Made by a program: the position numbers and the translations under genes
Shown here: positions 1-6,212 of the stretch, piece after piece
How the letters are laid out: the number at the start of each line of letters is the position of its first letter
Position numbering within the stretch: the first letter of the stretch is position 1
Notes under the pieces: generated by a model
Seen by the model: only the letters and a program-made list of their open reading frames with translations
The model's database searches: none
What the model was told of the DNA's origin: nothing
Source: DATLFI01 sp035524895
GTDB lineage: Bacteria; Acidobacteriota; Thermoanaerobaculia; Multivoradales; Multivoraceae
Assembly (NCBI GenBank): GCA_035524895.1
Contig: DATLFI010000407.1
Location: forward strand, 1-9,914
Length of the DNA stretch: 9,914 bases
Direction of reading: 5' to 3'

Positions 1-788
1 AGGATCCTCCACGGCCGGTCGCCCGCCTGCGTCTCGAACGCCGCCACGAGACGACCCAGTTGGGAGTCCATATACGCGATCTCGCCGAGGTAGGGGTTGC
101 CCGCATAGCGACTGCGGAACGGCTCCGGCGGATCGTAGGGGTCGTGCGGGTCGAAGTAGTGCACCCAGAGGAACGTCGGAGCAGATCCGGTCTCGCGCAG
201 CAGCTCGAGCGCCAGATCGGTGGTGTCCGCCGCGCGCCGCTCGTTCGCGGACCCGAACGCGTCGTCGTAGCGCTCGAAGCCCGCGTGCAGGCCGAATTGC
301 CGCGCCAGGGGCAGCGCCGACACGAAAGCCGCCGTGCGATAGCCCCGCTCTCGCAACCGTGGCGCCAGCAGTGCTTCATCGCGGGCGAAGACGCGCGAGT
401 TCTCGTGCATGCCGTGATCGCGCGGATAGAGCCCCGTGTGCATCGAGACGTGCGAGGGCAGAGTCAGCGGTGCTGTGGCGTAGGCCTGCGTGAAACGAGC
501 TCCCCGCGCAGCCAGCGCCTCTAGCGCCGGTGTCTCGACATGGTCCGACTCGAAGCCCACGGCGTCGGCGCGGGTCGTGTCGAGGGTCACCAGCAGTATC
601 GACGGCAGCTCCGTGGTCTCACCCTCGTCGGGTTCACCGCTGGGATCACCCGCCGGCGTACACGACACGAACGACACGAGCGCGAGGGAAGCGATGCCCG
701 AGACCGCCGCCGAGGAGGCCTTCCACTTGCGGCACCATGCCTGCCGACGCCGAGCGTCCTCGCGGTTGGATCCCTGGAGCTCCCGCAT
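1..788 (-). CDS. Sulfatase-superfamily lipoprotein (alkaline phosphatase fold), 3' end cut by window edge
   Basis: The first 262 residues of a sulfatase/phosphodiesterase-superfamily hydrolase are visible; the rest lies left of position 1. Seen: an Arg/Lys-rich start, a hydrophobic stretch at about residues 24-42 and a lipobox-like VSFVSC with Cys43, suggesting a lipoprotein exported by the Sec route. Then come the metal-site strand LLVTLDTTRAD (Asp70), the nucleophile region APLTLPSH (residues 107-113) followed by TGLYPRDHG, and the FLWVHYFDPHDPYDPP segment (206-221), all typical of this superfamily. The nucleophile position, Cys or Ser in formylglycine sulfatases (C/S-x-P-S-R), is Thr109, and the usual Arg is His113. 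It therefore cannot be a formylglycine enzyme, and a phosphoester or other ester substrate is possible. ATG at 786-788 is the first in-frame start that keeps the signal peptide; no Shine-Dalgarno precedes it. It is divergent from the M14 gene. Family assignment is firm; the substrate is unknown. Confidence 0.88.
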   Translation of the reverse strand, partial: MRELQGSNREDARRRQAWCRKWKASSAAVSGIASLALVSFVSCTPAGDPSGEPDEGETTELPSILLVTLDTTRADAVGFESDHVETPALEALAARGARFTQAYATAPLTLPSHVSMHTGLYPRDHGMHENSRVFARDEALLAPRLRERGYRTAAFVSALPLARQFGLHAGFERYDDAFGSANERRAADTTDLALELLRETGSAPTFLWVHYFDPHDPYDPPEPFRSRYAGNPYLGEIAYMDSQLGRLVAAFETQAGDRPWRI

Positions 789-796
789 CGCAGCGA

Positions 797-825
797 AGCC
801 TACAAGGCGCGATCCCGGACGGCAG
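797..825 (-). promoter_or_regulatory. Candidate promoter for the sulfatase gene, possibly leaderless
   Basis: Reading leftward, a TAGGCT -10-like hexamer (802-797, TAnnnT form) lies 8 bases before the sulfatase ATG. A weak -35-like CTGCCG (825-820, 3 of 6 consensus bases) lies 17 bases farther upstream. That spacing would put the transcription start at or next to the ATG, and no Shine-Dalgarno is present. This is inference from short motifs in GC-rich DNA and could be chance. Confidence 0.25.
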
Positions 826-847
826 CGACGGGCGCACCTCGTACAAT
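819..847 (+). promoter_or_regulatory. Candidate promoter for the M14 peptidase-namZ unit, possibly leaderless
   Basis: TACAAT (842-847) matches the bacterial -10 consensus TATAAT at five of six bases and stands out as AT-rich in this GC-rich gap. It ends 9 bases before the proposed GTG start at 857, so transcription would begin within a few bases of the start codon. No Shine-Dalgarno is present. The -35 region (about 819-824, ACGGCA) is poor and overlaps that of the divergent sulfatase promoter. The -10 element is reasonable; the leaderless reading is inference. Confidence 0.35.
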
Positions 848-856
848 CCCCGCGTC

Positions 857-2554
857 GTGCCCCTGCTACTCCTGCTCGCATCCTTGCTGGCGACCGGCGT
901 GTCCTCGACCACCGACACTGCGACCCACCAGCTTCCCCGGTTGCTGTGGGATACGTGGCCCGAGCACCGGGTCGTGGACCAGACGCCACCCTGTCTGCGA
1001 CCGGCGGACCTCGATGCCGCGCTCGATCTCCTCGCGCAGCGGCACGGCGAGCGACTGCGTGTCGAGGAGGTCGGCCGATCGGTCCTCGGCAGGCCGCTGC
1101 GCCTGATCACACTCGGCCGAGGCCCGGAGAAGATTCTTCTCTTCTCGCAGATGCACGGCGACGAGCCGTCCGCGACCCCGGCGCTTCTCGACATGGTCGG
1201 CCTGTTGCTGGAGCCGGCGGCGCGCCCCGAGCTAGCGCGCATCCTCGAGCGCTTCACCCTGCTGGTGCTGCCGATGCTCAACCCGGACGGCGCCGAGATC
1301 TACCAGCGCCGCAACGCGCAAGGCATCGATATCAACCGCGACGCCCTCAACCTCGCGACCCCGGAAGGGCGTGCCCTCAAAGCGGTGCGCGACCGCCACG
1401 AGCCCTTCTTGGCGTTCAACCTGCATGACCAGAACCGGCGCACCGCGGTGGCGGACACCGGCCGCCTCGCCACCATCGCCGTGCTCGCGGTCTCGGGTGA
1501 CGAAGCGCAAACCGTCACACCGGGACGACTCCGCGCCATGCGCGCCTGCAGCGCGCTGGTCACCACGCTCGCGCCCTACCTCGAGAGCGAGGTCGGCGGC
1601 GGCGTCGCGCGCTACGACGAGGACTGGAACGCCCGGGCGTTCGGCGACAACCTCACCGCCTGGGGCACTCCCGTGGTGCTGCTCGAAAGCGGCGGTCTGC
1701 CGCCCGGGCGGAATCTCGCGGAGCTGGCGCGACTCAACTTCGTGGGCGTGCTCACGGTGCTCGCCGAGCTCGCCACCGACGACCTGCAGGGTCACGACCC
1801 CGCGATCTATCGGAAGCTGCCGAAGACCGCCTCCAACGGCTGGGCCGATGTCGTGGTACGCGGCGGCAGCGTGTGGCAACCGAGCTCGCCGCTGCCCTAC
1901 CGTGCCGATCTCGCGTTCGACCTACCCCGCCCGGATCGCGCGGAGGCCGACTGCGCTGCCGGCACGCAGCAGCACGCGGGCGCGCGGCTGGTCGAGGTCG
2001 GCGACGCGCGTTTCATCGGCGCAGGGCAGTCGATCGAGGCGGCAGGACGATGGATCGTCCCGGCGCTGCACGCGTCGACCCGCGGCTGGCGAGCTCGGCG
2101 TTGGCTAGACGCTGGGGCGCTCGACCGACTCGCTCGCCACGGCGTCGCGACAGTGCGCTGGCACGTAACAGCGACGCGACTCGCCGCCGCGCTCGATCAC
2201 GCGGAGGCGCTCGCCGCCACCGGGCGCGCCCGCCTCGAGCCGACCGTCGGAGCGCCGGACCGCGGCGCGATCCTGCTGTCGGGAGCACCCGAGGAGCCAC
2301 CGGCCGGAGCCACCTTCGGCGAGCTCGTGGCGCGACTCGGCGGCTCGACCGATGGCGCCACAGCCACCGGCACCAGCGCTTCGTCCTTAGGTCTGCCGCC
2401 CCTGCGCCCGGGGAGCTCCGCCTCGTTCCTGCTCCTGATGCCACCGGGCTCACGCGAGGCACCGCCCGATCCGAGCGCGGCCCGGTTCGAGTCGGCGTGG
2501 ATCGATGGCGTCGAGCATCGCGCTCCGAACGCCGCCGCGAACGCCGATGCTTGA
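857..2554 (+). CDS. Exported M14-family zinc carboxypeptidase with degenerate amidohydrolase-like C-terminal region
   Basis: 565 residues. The M14 metallocarboxypeptidase signature is complete: zinc ligands His100 and Glu103 (MHGDE) and His190 (FNLHDQ), substrate-binding Asn160-Arg161 (DINRD) with Arg151/152 nearby, and catalytic Glu277 (VVLLESGG). The catalytic domain spans about residues 45-305. GTG at 857 is chosen because it starts directly before a hydrophobic Sec signal (MPLLLLLASLLATG); upstream in-frame starts would overlap the divergent sulfatase and bury that signal. The signal lacks a clear positive charge, so the start is not certain. From about residue 328 the protein resembles the two flanks of an amidohydrolase (ADVVVRGGSVW, GAGQSIEAAGRWIVPALH, LRPGSSASFLLL, AWIDGVEHR) without a visible metal-binding barrel core. 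Its 3' end overlaps namZ, so the two are probably translated together. Known M14 relatives such as MpaA remove meso-DAP from murein peptides, so trimming of peptidoglycan stem peptides is the likely job by context. Family certain, substrate inferred. Confidence 0.9.
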   Translation: MPLLLLLASLLATGVSSTTDTATHQLPRLLWDTWPEHRVVDQTPPCLRPADLDAALDLLAQRHGERLRVEEVGRSVLGRPLRLITLGRGPEKILLFSQMHGDEPSATPALLDMVGLLLEPAARPELARILERFTLLVLPMLNPDGAEIYQRRNAQGIDINRDALNLATPEGRALKAVRDRHEPFLAFNLHDQNRRTAVADTGRLATIAVLAVSGDEAQTVTPGRLRAMRACSALVTTLAPYLESEVGGGVARYDEDWNARAFGDNLTAWGTPVVLLESGGLPPGRNLAELARLNFVGVLTVLAELATDDLQGHDPAIYRKLPKTASNGWADVVVRGGSVWQPSSPLPYRADLAFDLPRPDRAEADCAAGTQQHAGARLVEVGDARFIGAGQSIEAAGRWIVPALHASTRGWRARRWLDAGALDRLARHGVATVRWHVTATRLAAALDHAEALAATGRARLEPTVGAPDRGAILLSGAPEEPPAGATFGELVARLGGSTDGATATGTSASSLGLPPLRPGSSASFLLLMPPGSREAPPDPSAARFESAWIDGVEHRAPNAAANADA

Positions 2555-3809
2555 TCACAGTGGTCCCCGCGGTGCGAGCTCCTGGCCGGTCGTCGTCGTC
2601 TGGTTACACGCGGCGATCGTCGCCGCGGCAACCCTGCAGCCGCTGCACGCACAGCCCGTCGCGATCGGTCTCGAGCGAGTCGGGAGCGGCGAGCAAGCAG
2701 CACCCGTAGGGCGTGTCGGGCTCCTCGCGCACGGCGCCTCCGTGACGCTCGACGGACGACACGCCATCGAGGTGCTGCGCGGCCGTGGCGTCGAGCTGGT
2801 GAGGCTGCTCACGCCCGAGCACGGCCTGCGCGGCGAGGCCGCTGCCGGCGAGCCGGTGCCGAGCGGCGTCGATCCAGGAAGCGGCCTGCCGATCGTGAGT
2901 CTCTACGGCGAGAAGACGCGGCCCGACCCGGCCGATCTCGCGGGCCTGGACGTGCTGGTGGTCGACCTCCAGGACGCCGGGGTGCGCTTCTACACTTATG
3001 CCAGCACGATGATCCACTGCCTCGACGCCGCGGCCGAGGCTGGGATCGAGGTGGTGGTGCTCGACCGCCCCAACCCGCTCGGCGGCGAGCGGATCGAGGG
3101 GCCGGTAGCGGATCGCCGGCGCGTGCCGGTGAGCCTCGTCAACATGACGCCGGGCCCGCTGGTGCATGGGCTCACCCTCGGGGAGCTCGCGCTCCTCGCC
3201 AACCACGGCCGCGAGCGGCCCGCGCGGCTGCGGGTGATACCGATGCGCGGCTGGCGACGCGCGATGACCTGGATCGACACCGGCCGGCCCTGGACCCAGC
3301 CGTCACCGAACCTCCGCAGTGCCGAGGCGGCGCTCGCCTACCCTGCGGTGGCGCTGCTCGAAGCCACGAACGTCTCGGAGGGCCGCGGCACCGCCGAGCC
3401 GTTCCTGCGGCTCGGCGCACCGTGGCTCGACACGGCCGGCGCGGTACGGCTGCAGCGGGTCGCGGCACCTGGCTTCGAGCTGAGCCCGATCCAGTTCACG
3501 CCGCGATCGTCCCGCGCAGCGCCGGCGCCCAAGCACCTCGACGTCGAGTGCGCCGGAGTCGAAGTGCAGGTGACCGATCCCGACGACGCCGAGCCCTACC
3601 GCCTCGGCCTCGAGCTGCTCGCAGCGCTCTCGGCGGAGCGGGGCTTCTCCTGGCGCGACGACGGCGCCGCGCTCTCTTGGCTGCTCGGCACGCCCGAAGT
3701 CTACGCCGCCCTCTCTCGCGGTGACTCGGTGGCCCAGATCGTCGCGCGCGATCGAGACGACCACGCAGCCTGGCGGCTGGAGCGCCGGCCGTTCCTGCTC
3801 TACGACTGA
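2547..3809 (+). CDS. namZ: Exo-beta-N-acetylmuramidase NamZ (GH171, DUF1343), exported
   Basis: 420 residues, full length for the DUF1343/GH171 family, which cleaves MurNAc from the non-reducing end of peptidoglycan fragments. Family hallmarks run throughout: LLTPEHGLRGEAAAGE (residues 88-102), SLYGEKTRP (118-126), VVDLQDAGVRFYTYASTM (138-155), VLDRPNPLGG (171-180), GWRRAMTW with WTQPSPN (235-254), ATNVSEGRGTAEPF (273-286), GAPWLD and the final PFLLYD. Glu91 of PEHG is the most conserved acidic candidate for catalysis. The N-terminus has a Sec-type signal (VVVVWLHAAIVAAATL) with a probable cleavage site near LHA-Q, residue 35, so it acts outside the cytoplasm. ATG at 2547 is chosen because it lies just before that signal; an upstream in-frame ATG at 2505 would add 14 residues inside the M14 gene. 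It overlaps the M14 stop by 8 bases, implying translational coupling. Its stop overlaps convergent nagB by 10 bases. Together with murQ and nagZ-amiE on the facing strand this mirrors the B. subtilis ybbC cluster. Confidence 0.95.
   Translation: MLDHSGPRGASSWPVVVVWLHAAIVAAATLQPLHAQPVAIGLERVGSGEQAAPVGRVGLLAHGASVTLDGRHAIEVLRGRGVELVRLLTPEHGLRGEAAAGEPVPSGVDPGSGLPIVSLYGEKTRPDPADLAGLDVLVVDLQDAGVRFYTYASTMIHCLDAAAEAGIEVVVLDRPNPLGGERIEGPVADRRRVPVSLVNMTPGPLVHGLTLGELALLANHGRERPARLRVIPMRGWRRAMTWIDTGRPWTQPSPNLRSAEAALAYPAVALLEATNVSEGRGTAEPFLRLGAPWLDTAGAVRLQRVAAPGFELSPIQFTPRSSRAAPAPKHLDVECAGVEVQVTDPDDAEPYRLGLELLAALSAERGFSWRDDGAALSWLLGTPEVYAALSRGDSVAQIVARDRDDHAAWRLERRPFLLYD
3800..3809. other. Tail-to-tail overlap of convergent namZ and nagB-like genes
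   Basis: The namZ stop TGA (3807-3809, plus) and the nagB-like stop TAG (3802-3800, minus) are interlocked, so the two genes share 10 bases. No hairpin terminator can fit between them; transcription from each side must end inside the opposite gene or depend on Rho. Confidence 0.9.
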
Positions 3810-4513
3810 AGCTCTGCTGCGGCGGCGCGATCGACCACCAGCTCGAGCTCCGCATGGTCGCGCAGCAAGGAGCACGGCCACGCGGGATGTCGTGGCCCTT
3901 CGCGCAAGGCGCGCACCGCTGCCGCCTTCGTGGCGCCGGTCGCCAGCACCAGCAACGAGCGCGCCCCGCGCAGGTTGCCCAGCCCCATGGTGATCGCGCG
4001 AAGGGGTCGCCACTCTTCCGGTAGGCCGAGCGCGTCCGCCAGCGCGTCGGGCAATGTCACCACGTGCGACTCGTCACGCGGGGGCCCGGGCAGGTTGTAC
4101 GCCACGTGGCCGTCGGCGCCGAGGCCGAGCACGGCGAGATCGAGACCGCCCGCAGCGGCGAGCGCCGCGTCGTAGCGCCGGCACTCGGCTTCCAGGTCCC
4201 CGTCGGTACGAGGGATCTCCGATCGGAGCGGTTCGAGACCGATGCGCGCTCCGGCGTGTCGCTCCATGTAGCCGCGGAAGCTGTCCGGATGCCCGGGGGG
4301 AAGCACCAGCTCGTCGAGGTTGAAGCCGGTCGCGTGGCGGAGGTCGAGGCGACCGCTCCGATGCCTCCGTGCGAGCTCCGCGTAGAACTGCACCATGGTT
4401 CGCCCCGTGGGCAGACCCAGCACCAGCCGCGCGTTCCGGGAGACCGCGTGCTCGAGACGGTCTGCCCCAGCGAGGGCAACCTCCTCGACCCGCTCGCAGA
4501 CCCGAACCCTCAT
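3800..4513 (-). CDS. nagB: NagB-like glucosamine-6-phosphate deaminase with altered active site
   Basis: 237 residues of the NagB/6-phosphogluconolactonase fold. Seen: LVLGLPTGRT (30-39, sugar-phosphate loop), FNLDELVLPPGHPDSFRGYM (64-83, with Asp67 matching E. coli Asp72), and LGLGADGHVAYNLPG (129-143), where Asp134 and His136 match Asp141 and His143. Lys196 matches phosphate-binding Lys208. The NLDE..HPDS segment points to a deaminase rather than a lactonase. Expected reaction: glucosamine-6P to fructose-6P plus ammonia, the last step of amino-sugar salvage, in the cytoplasm. Oddities: an ungapped alignment puts Leu141 where E. coli has catalytic Glu148, and Arg38 where it has Ser41. The protein is shorter than E. 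coli NagB (266 residues) and its C-terminus is trimmed. It is the last gene of the operon; its ATG overlaps the deacetylase stop in an ATGA. It could act on a related amino-sugar phosphate or be a weak deaminase. Confidence 0.85.
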   Translation of the reverse strand: MRVRVCERVEEVALAGADRLEHAVSRNARLVLGLPTGRTMVQFYAELARRHRSGRLDLRHATGFNLDELVLPPGHPDSFRGYMERHAGARIGLEPLRSEIPRTDGDLEAECRRYDAALAAAGGLDLAVLGLGADGHVAYNLPGPPRDESHVVTLPDALADALGLPEEWRPLRAITMGLGNLRGARSLLVLATGATKAAAVRALREGPRHPAWPCSLLRDHAELELVVDRAAAAELQS

Positions 4514-5289
4514 GTCGCCGCGAGTGCGCCAGCGAGCCCGCCGAAATGGATGAGCCGTACGCCGAGCGTCTCCACGAGCTGCTTCGCCTCGTCGCTGGTG
4601 AGCACCTCGATCTCGTGCTCACGTTCGACGGCGTAGGCGCTCTCCATCCGTAGCTCTTCGTCGACGTGTCCGGGATGACACATCAGCTCGGTGACGCCAG
4701 GGGGCAGAGCTTGCATCACGCGGCGCAGCGTCGCCATGTTGGCGCCCTCGCCATAGAAGTCCTCGACGAAGTGATCCGTGGTGGCGACACCGCGGCGACG
4801 GAGCTCTTCCGCCATCGCGGGCGAGGCCGCGCGCACCGGCAAGGCGTGTCGTGTCGCGAGCACGAGCAGAGCTTCGAGCGCCACGGGCACTCGATGGGCG
4901 TGGTGGTGGCTGTCGAGGTGGCTCGGCAGGCGGCCGGTGAGCTCCTGGAACAGCGCGAGCTGAGCGCGAGCCTCCGCCAGGACCTCGTCCGCCGCCGCTG
5001 ATACGAGCCGCTGGTCGGGACGTCGCGACAGTCGGCCGTCCTCGTCGACGAGGCTCGGCACGTCCTCCGGAGGCAGCAGCGGCGTGCCGCCGCTCCACTG
5101 GACGTGCAGCCCGACTCCGAGCTCAGGGTACGACGCCGCGACGCGCGCAGCGCTCTCGGCCGCCGGGTAAGCGACCATCAGCGTGGCGCTGGTCACCATC
5201 CCCCGCTCGTGCGCCTCGAAGATCCCGGCGCTGATCGCTTCGGTGCGGCCGAGGTCGTCGGCGTTGATGATCAGCCAGCGAGCGCTCAT
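4510..5289 (-). CDS. ChbG/HpnK (YdjC) family carbohydrate deacetylase
   Basis: 259 residues, normal for the YdjC/ChbG family of metal-dependent deacetylases that remove N-acetyl groups from amino sugars such as chitooligosaccharides. Seen: LIINADDLGRT (6-16, with the Asp11-Asp12 pair), SATLM (34-38), GVGLHVQW (58-65, His62), the metal-binding SHLDSHHHAHRVP (123-135) and ELMCHPGHVDEE (201-212, His205). There is no signal peptide, so it is cytoplasmic. ATG at 5289 is chosen because it directly precedes the family's conserved first strand and forms an ATGA overlap with the kinase stop; the frame is open for 44 more codons upstream, but that part reads inside the kinase gene. It sits between the kinase/MurQ steps and the NagB-like deaminase, exactly where GlcNAc-6P deacetylase (NagA) is needed, and no NagA is visible in the window. 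It may therefore act on GlcNAc-6P or GlcNAc; this is inferred from position only. Family assignment is secure. Confidence 0.9.
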   Translation of the reverse strand: MSARWLIINADDLGRTEAISAGIFEAHERGMVTSATLMVAYPAAESAARVAASYPELGVGLHVQWSGGTPLLPPEDVPSLVDEDGRLSRRPDQRLVSAAADEVLAEARAQLALFQELTGRLPSHLDSHHHAHRVPVALEALLVLATRHALPVRAASPAMAEELRRRGVATTDHFVEDFYGEGANMATLRRVMQALPPGVTELMCHPGHVDEELRMESAYAVEREHEIEVLTSDEAKQLVETLGVRLIHFGGLAGALAAT

Positions 5290-6200
5290 TTCGACGCGCC
5301 CGCTTTCAGCAGCGCGAGCGCGAGGCGAACCGCGCCGGTAGCGGGCTCGTCGTCGAGCCGAGCCACACGCGCTCGGGGCAGCTCGAGCTTCGCCGTGAAC
5401 CGCTCCACGAGACTCGGGCAACCCCTGAAGGCGCCGCCGGCGAGCACGACCGGGAACGAAGCCGGTAGCTCGAGCTGGTTCGCCACCGCGCGCGCGCTCC
5501 GCGTCAGGTGCTCCGCTGCCTCGTCGACGACCTCGAACGCGACGCGGTCACCTTCCTCCACCGCCTCCTGGATCATCGGCAGGAGCGTCGCGATGCGTTC
5601 GCGGAACGTGGTGTTCTCGTCCTGCACCCACGACAACAGACCGGCGGGCATCTCGAGCCCGAGGGCACGGGCAATCTTGCTTGCGAGCGACGTGCGCGGG
5701 CCGCGACCGTCGACGCCCCGCACGCTCTTCCTCAAAGCAACGCGCCCGATCCACACCGCCGACCCTTCGTCGCCCAGCAGCTCCCCCCAGCCACCCGAAC
5801 GAGCCGTGTGACCGGCCGGGTCGACACCGTACGAGATCGAGCCGGTCCCGGAGATGACAACGATGCCGTAGCCCTCGGGGGCTCCGGCGAGGAGCGCGAT
5901 GGTCGCGTCGTTGACCACCCGCACCGGCGCCGAGACCCCGAGCCGGCGCAGCATGCCCTCGACGGCGTCGCGCTCCTCCGGCCGATCCACCCCCGCCATG
6001 CCGACACAGAGCGCCGCAACACCGTCTTCCGGAGCGAGCTCGGCCAACACCTCGCGTAGGGTCTGCTCGACCACCTCCTCGCCCTGCAGATGGAGGTTCG
6101 CGCCGCCGCGACGCGCACGGGCCCGAACCGCGCCGGTTTCGTCCGCGAGGAGCGCCAGCGTCTTGGTGCCGCCGGCATCGATGCCGATCACTGCGCCCAC
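5286..6200 (-). CDS. BadF/BadG/BcrA/BcrD-family amino-sugar kinase (MurK/NAGK-like)
   Basis: 304 residues, an ASKHA-fold ATP-dependent kinase. Seen: phosphate-1 loop VIGIDAGGTKT (4-14), GMAGVDRPEE (68-76), VVNDATIAL (96-103, with likely catalytic-base Asp98), adenosine-side ISGTGSISYG (116-125), SGGWGELLGDEGSAVWIG (135-152) and LAGGAFRG near the C-terminus. The Cys-rich activator features of benzoyl-CoA reductase ATPases are absent. Clostridial MurK, of this family, phosphorylates both MurNAc and GlcNAc at the 6-hydroxyl; directly downstream of murQ the natural product here is MurNAc-6P for MurQ, possibly with GlcNAc-6P from NagZ-released GlcNAc. Cytoplasmic. Start: GTG at 6200, 12 bases after the murQ stop and without a clear Shine-Dalgarno; a second GTG three codons on (6191) is an equally possible start. 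The 3' end overlaps the deacetylase start as ATGA. Kinase family firm, exact sugar inferred. Confidence 0.9.
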   Translation of the reverse strand: MGAVIGIDAGGTKTLALLADETGAVRARARRGGANLHLQGEEVVEQTLREVLAELAPEDGVAALCVGMAGVDRPEERDAVEGMLRRLGVSAPVRVVNDATIALLAGAPEGYGIVVISGTGSISYGVDPAGHTARSGGWGELLGDEGSAVWIGRVALRKSVRGVDGRGPRTSLASKIARALGLEMPAGLLSWVQDENTTFRERIATLLPMIQEAVEEGDRVAFEVVDEAAEHLTRSARAVANQLELPASFPVVLAGGAFRGCPSLVERFTAKLELPRARVARLDDEPATGAVRLALALLKAGASK

Positions 6201-6212
6201 GATCGCGAGAGC

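Noticed and set aside
60..856. Plus-strand open frames starting at 60, 490, 530 and 540
   Set aside because: They run antisense to the sulfatase. Only the 530 frame is real, and only from about 857, where the M14 signal peptide begins.
3800..4513. 6-phosphogluconolactonase for the NagB-like gene
   Set aside because: The NLDE..HPDS and DGHVAYN segments fit the glucosamine-6P deaminase side of the family, and the operon concerns amino sugars. The missing Glu is still reported as a finding.
5290..5421. 44-residue N-terminal extension of the ChbG-like deacetylase
   Set aside because: It reads out of frame within the end of the kinase gene, is Arg/Ala-rich, and the family's conserved first strand begins right after the ATG at 5289.
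5286..6200. Benzoyl-CoA reductase or 2-hydroxyacyl-CoA dehydratase activator
   Set aside because: The BadF family name suggests this, but the iron-sulfur cysteines are absent, no dehydratase or reductase genes are nearby, and murQ adjacency points to a sugar kinase.
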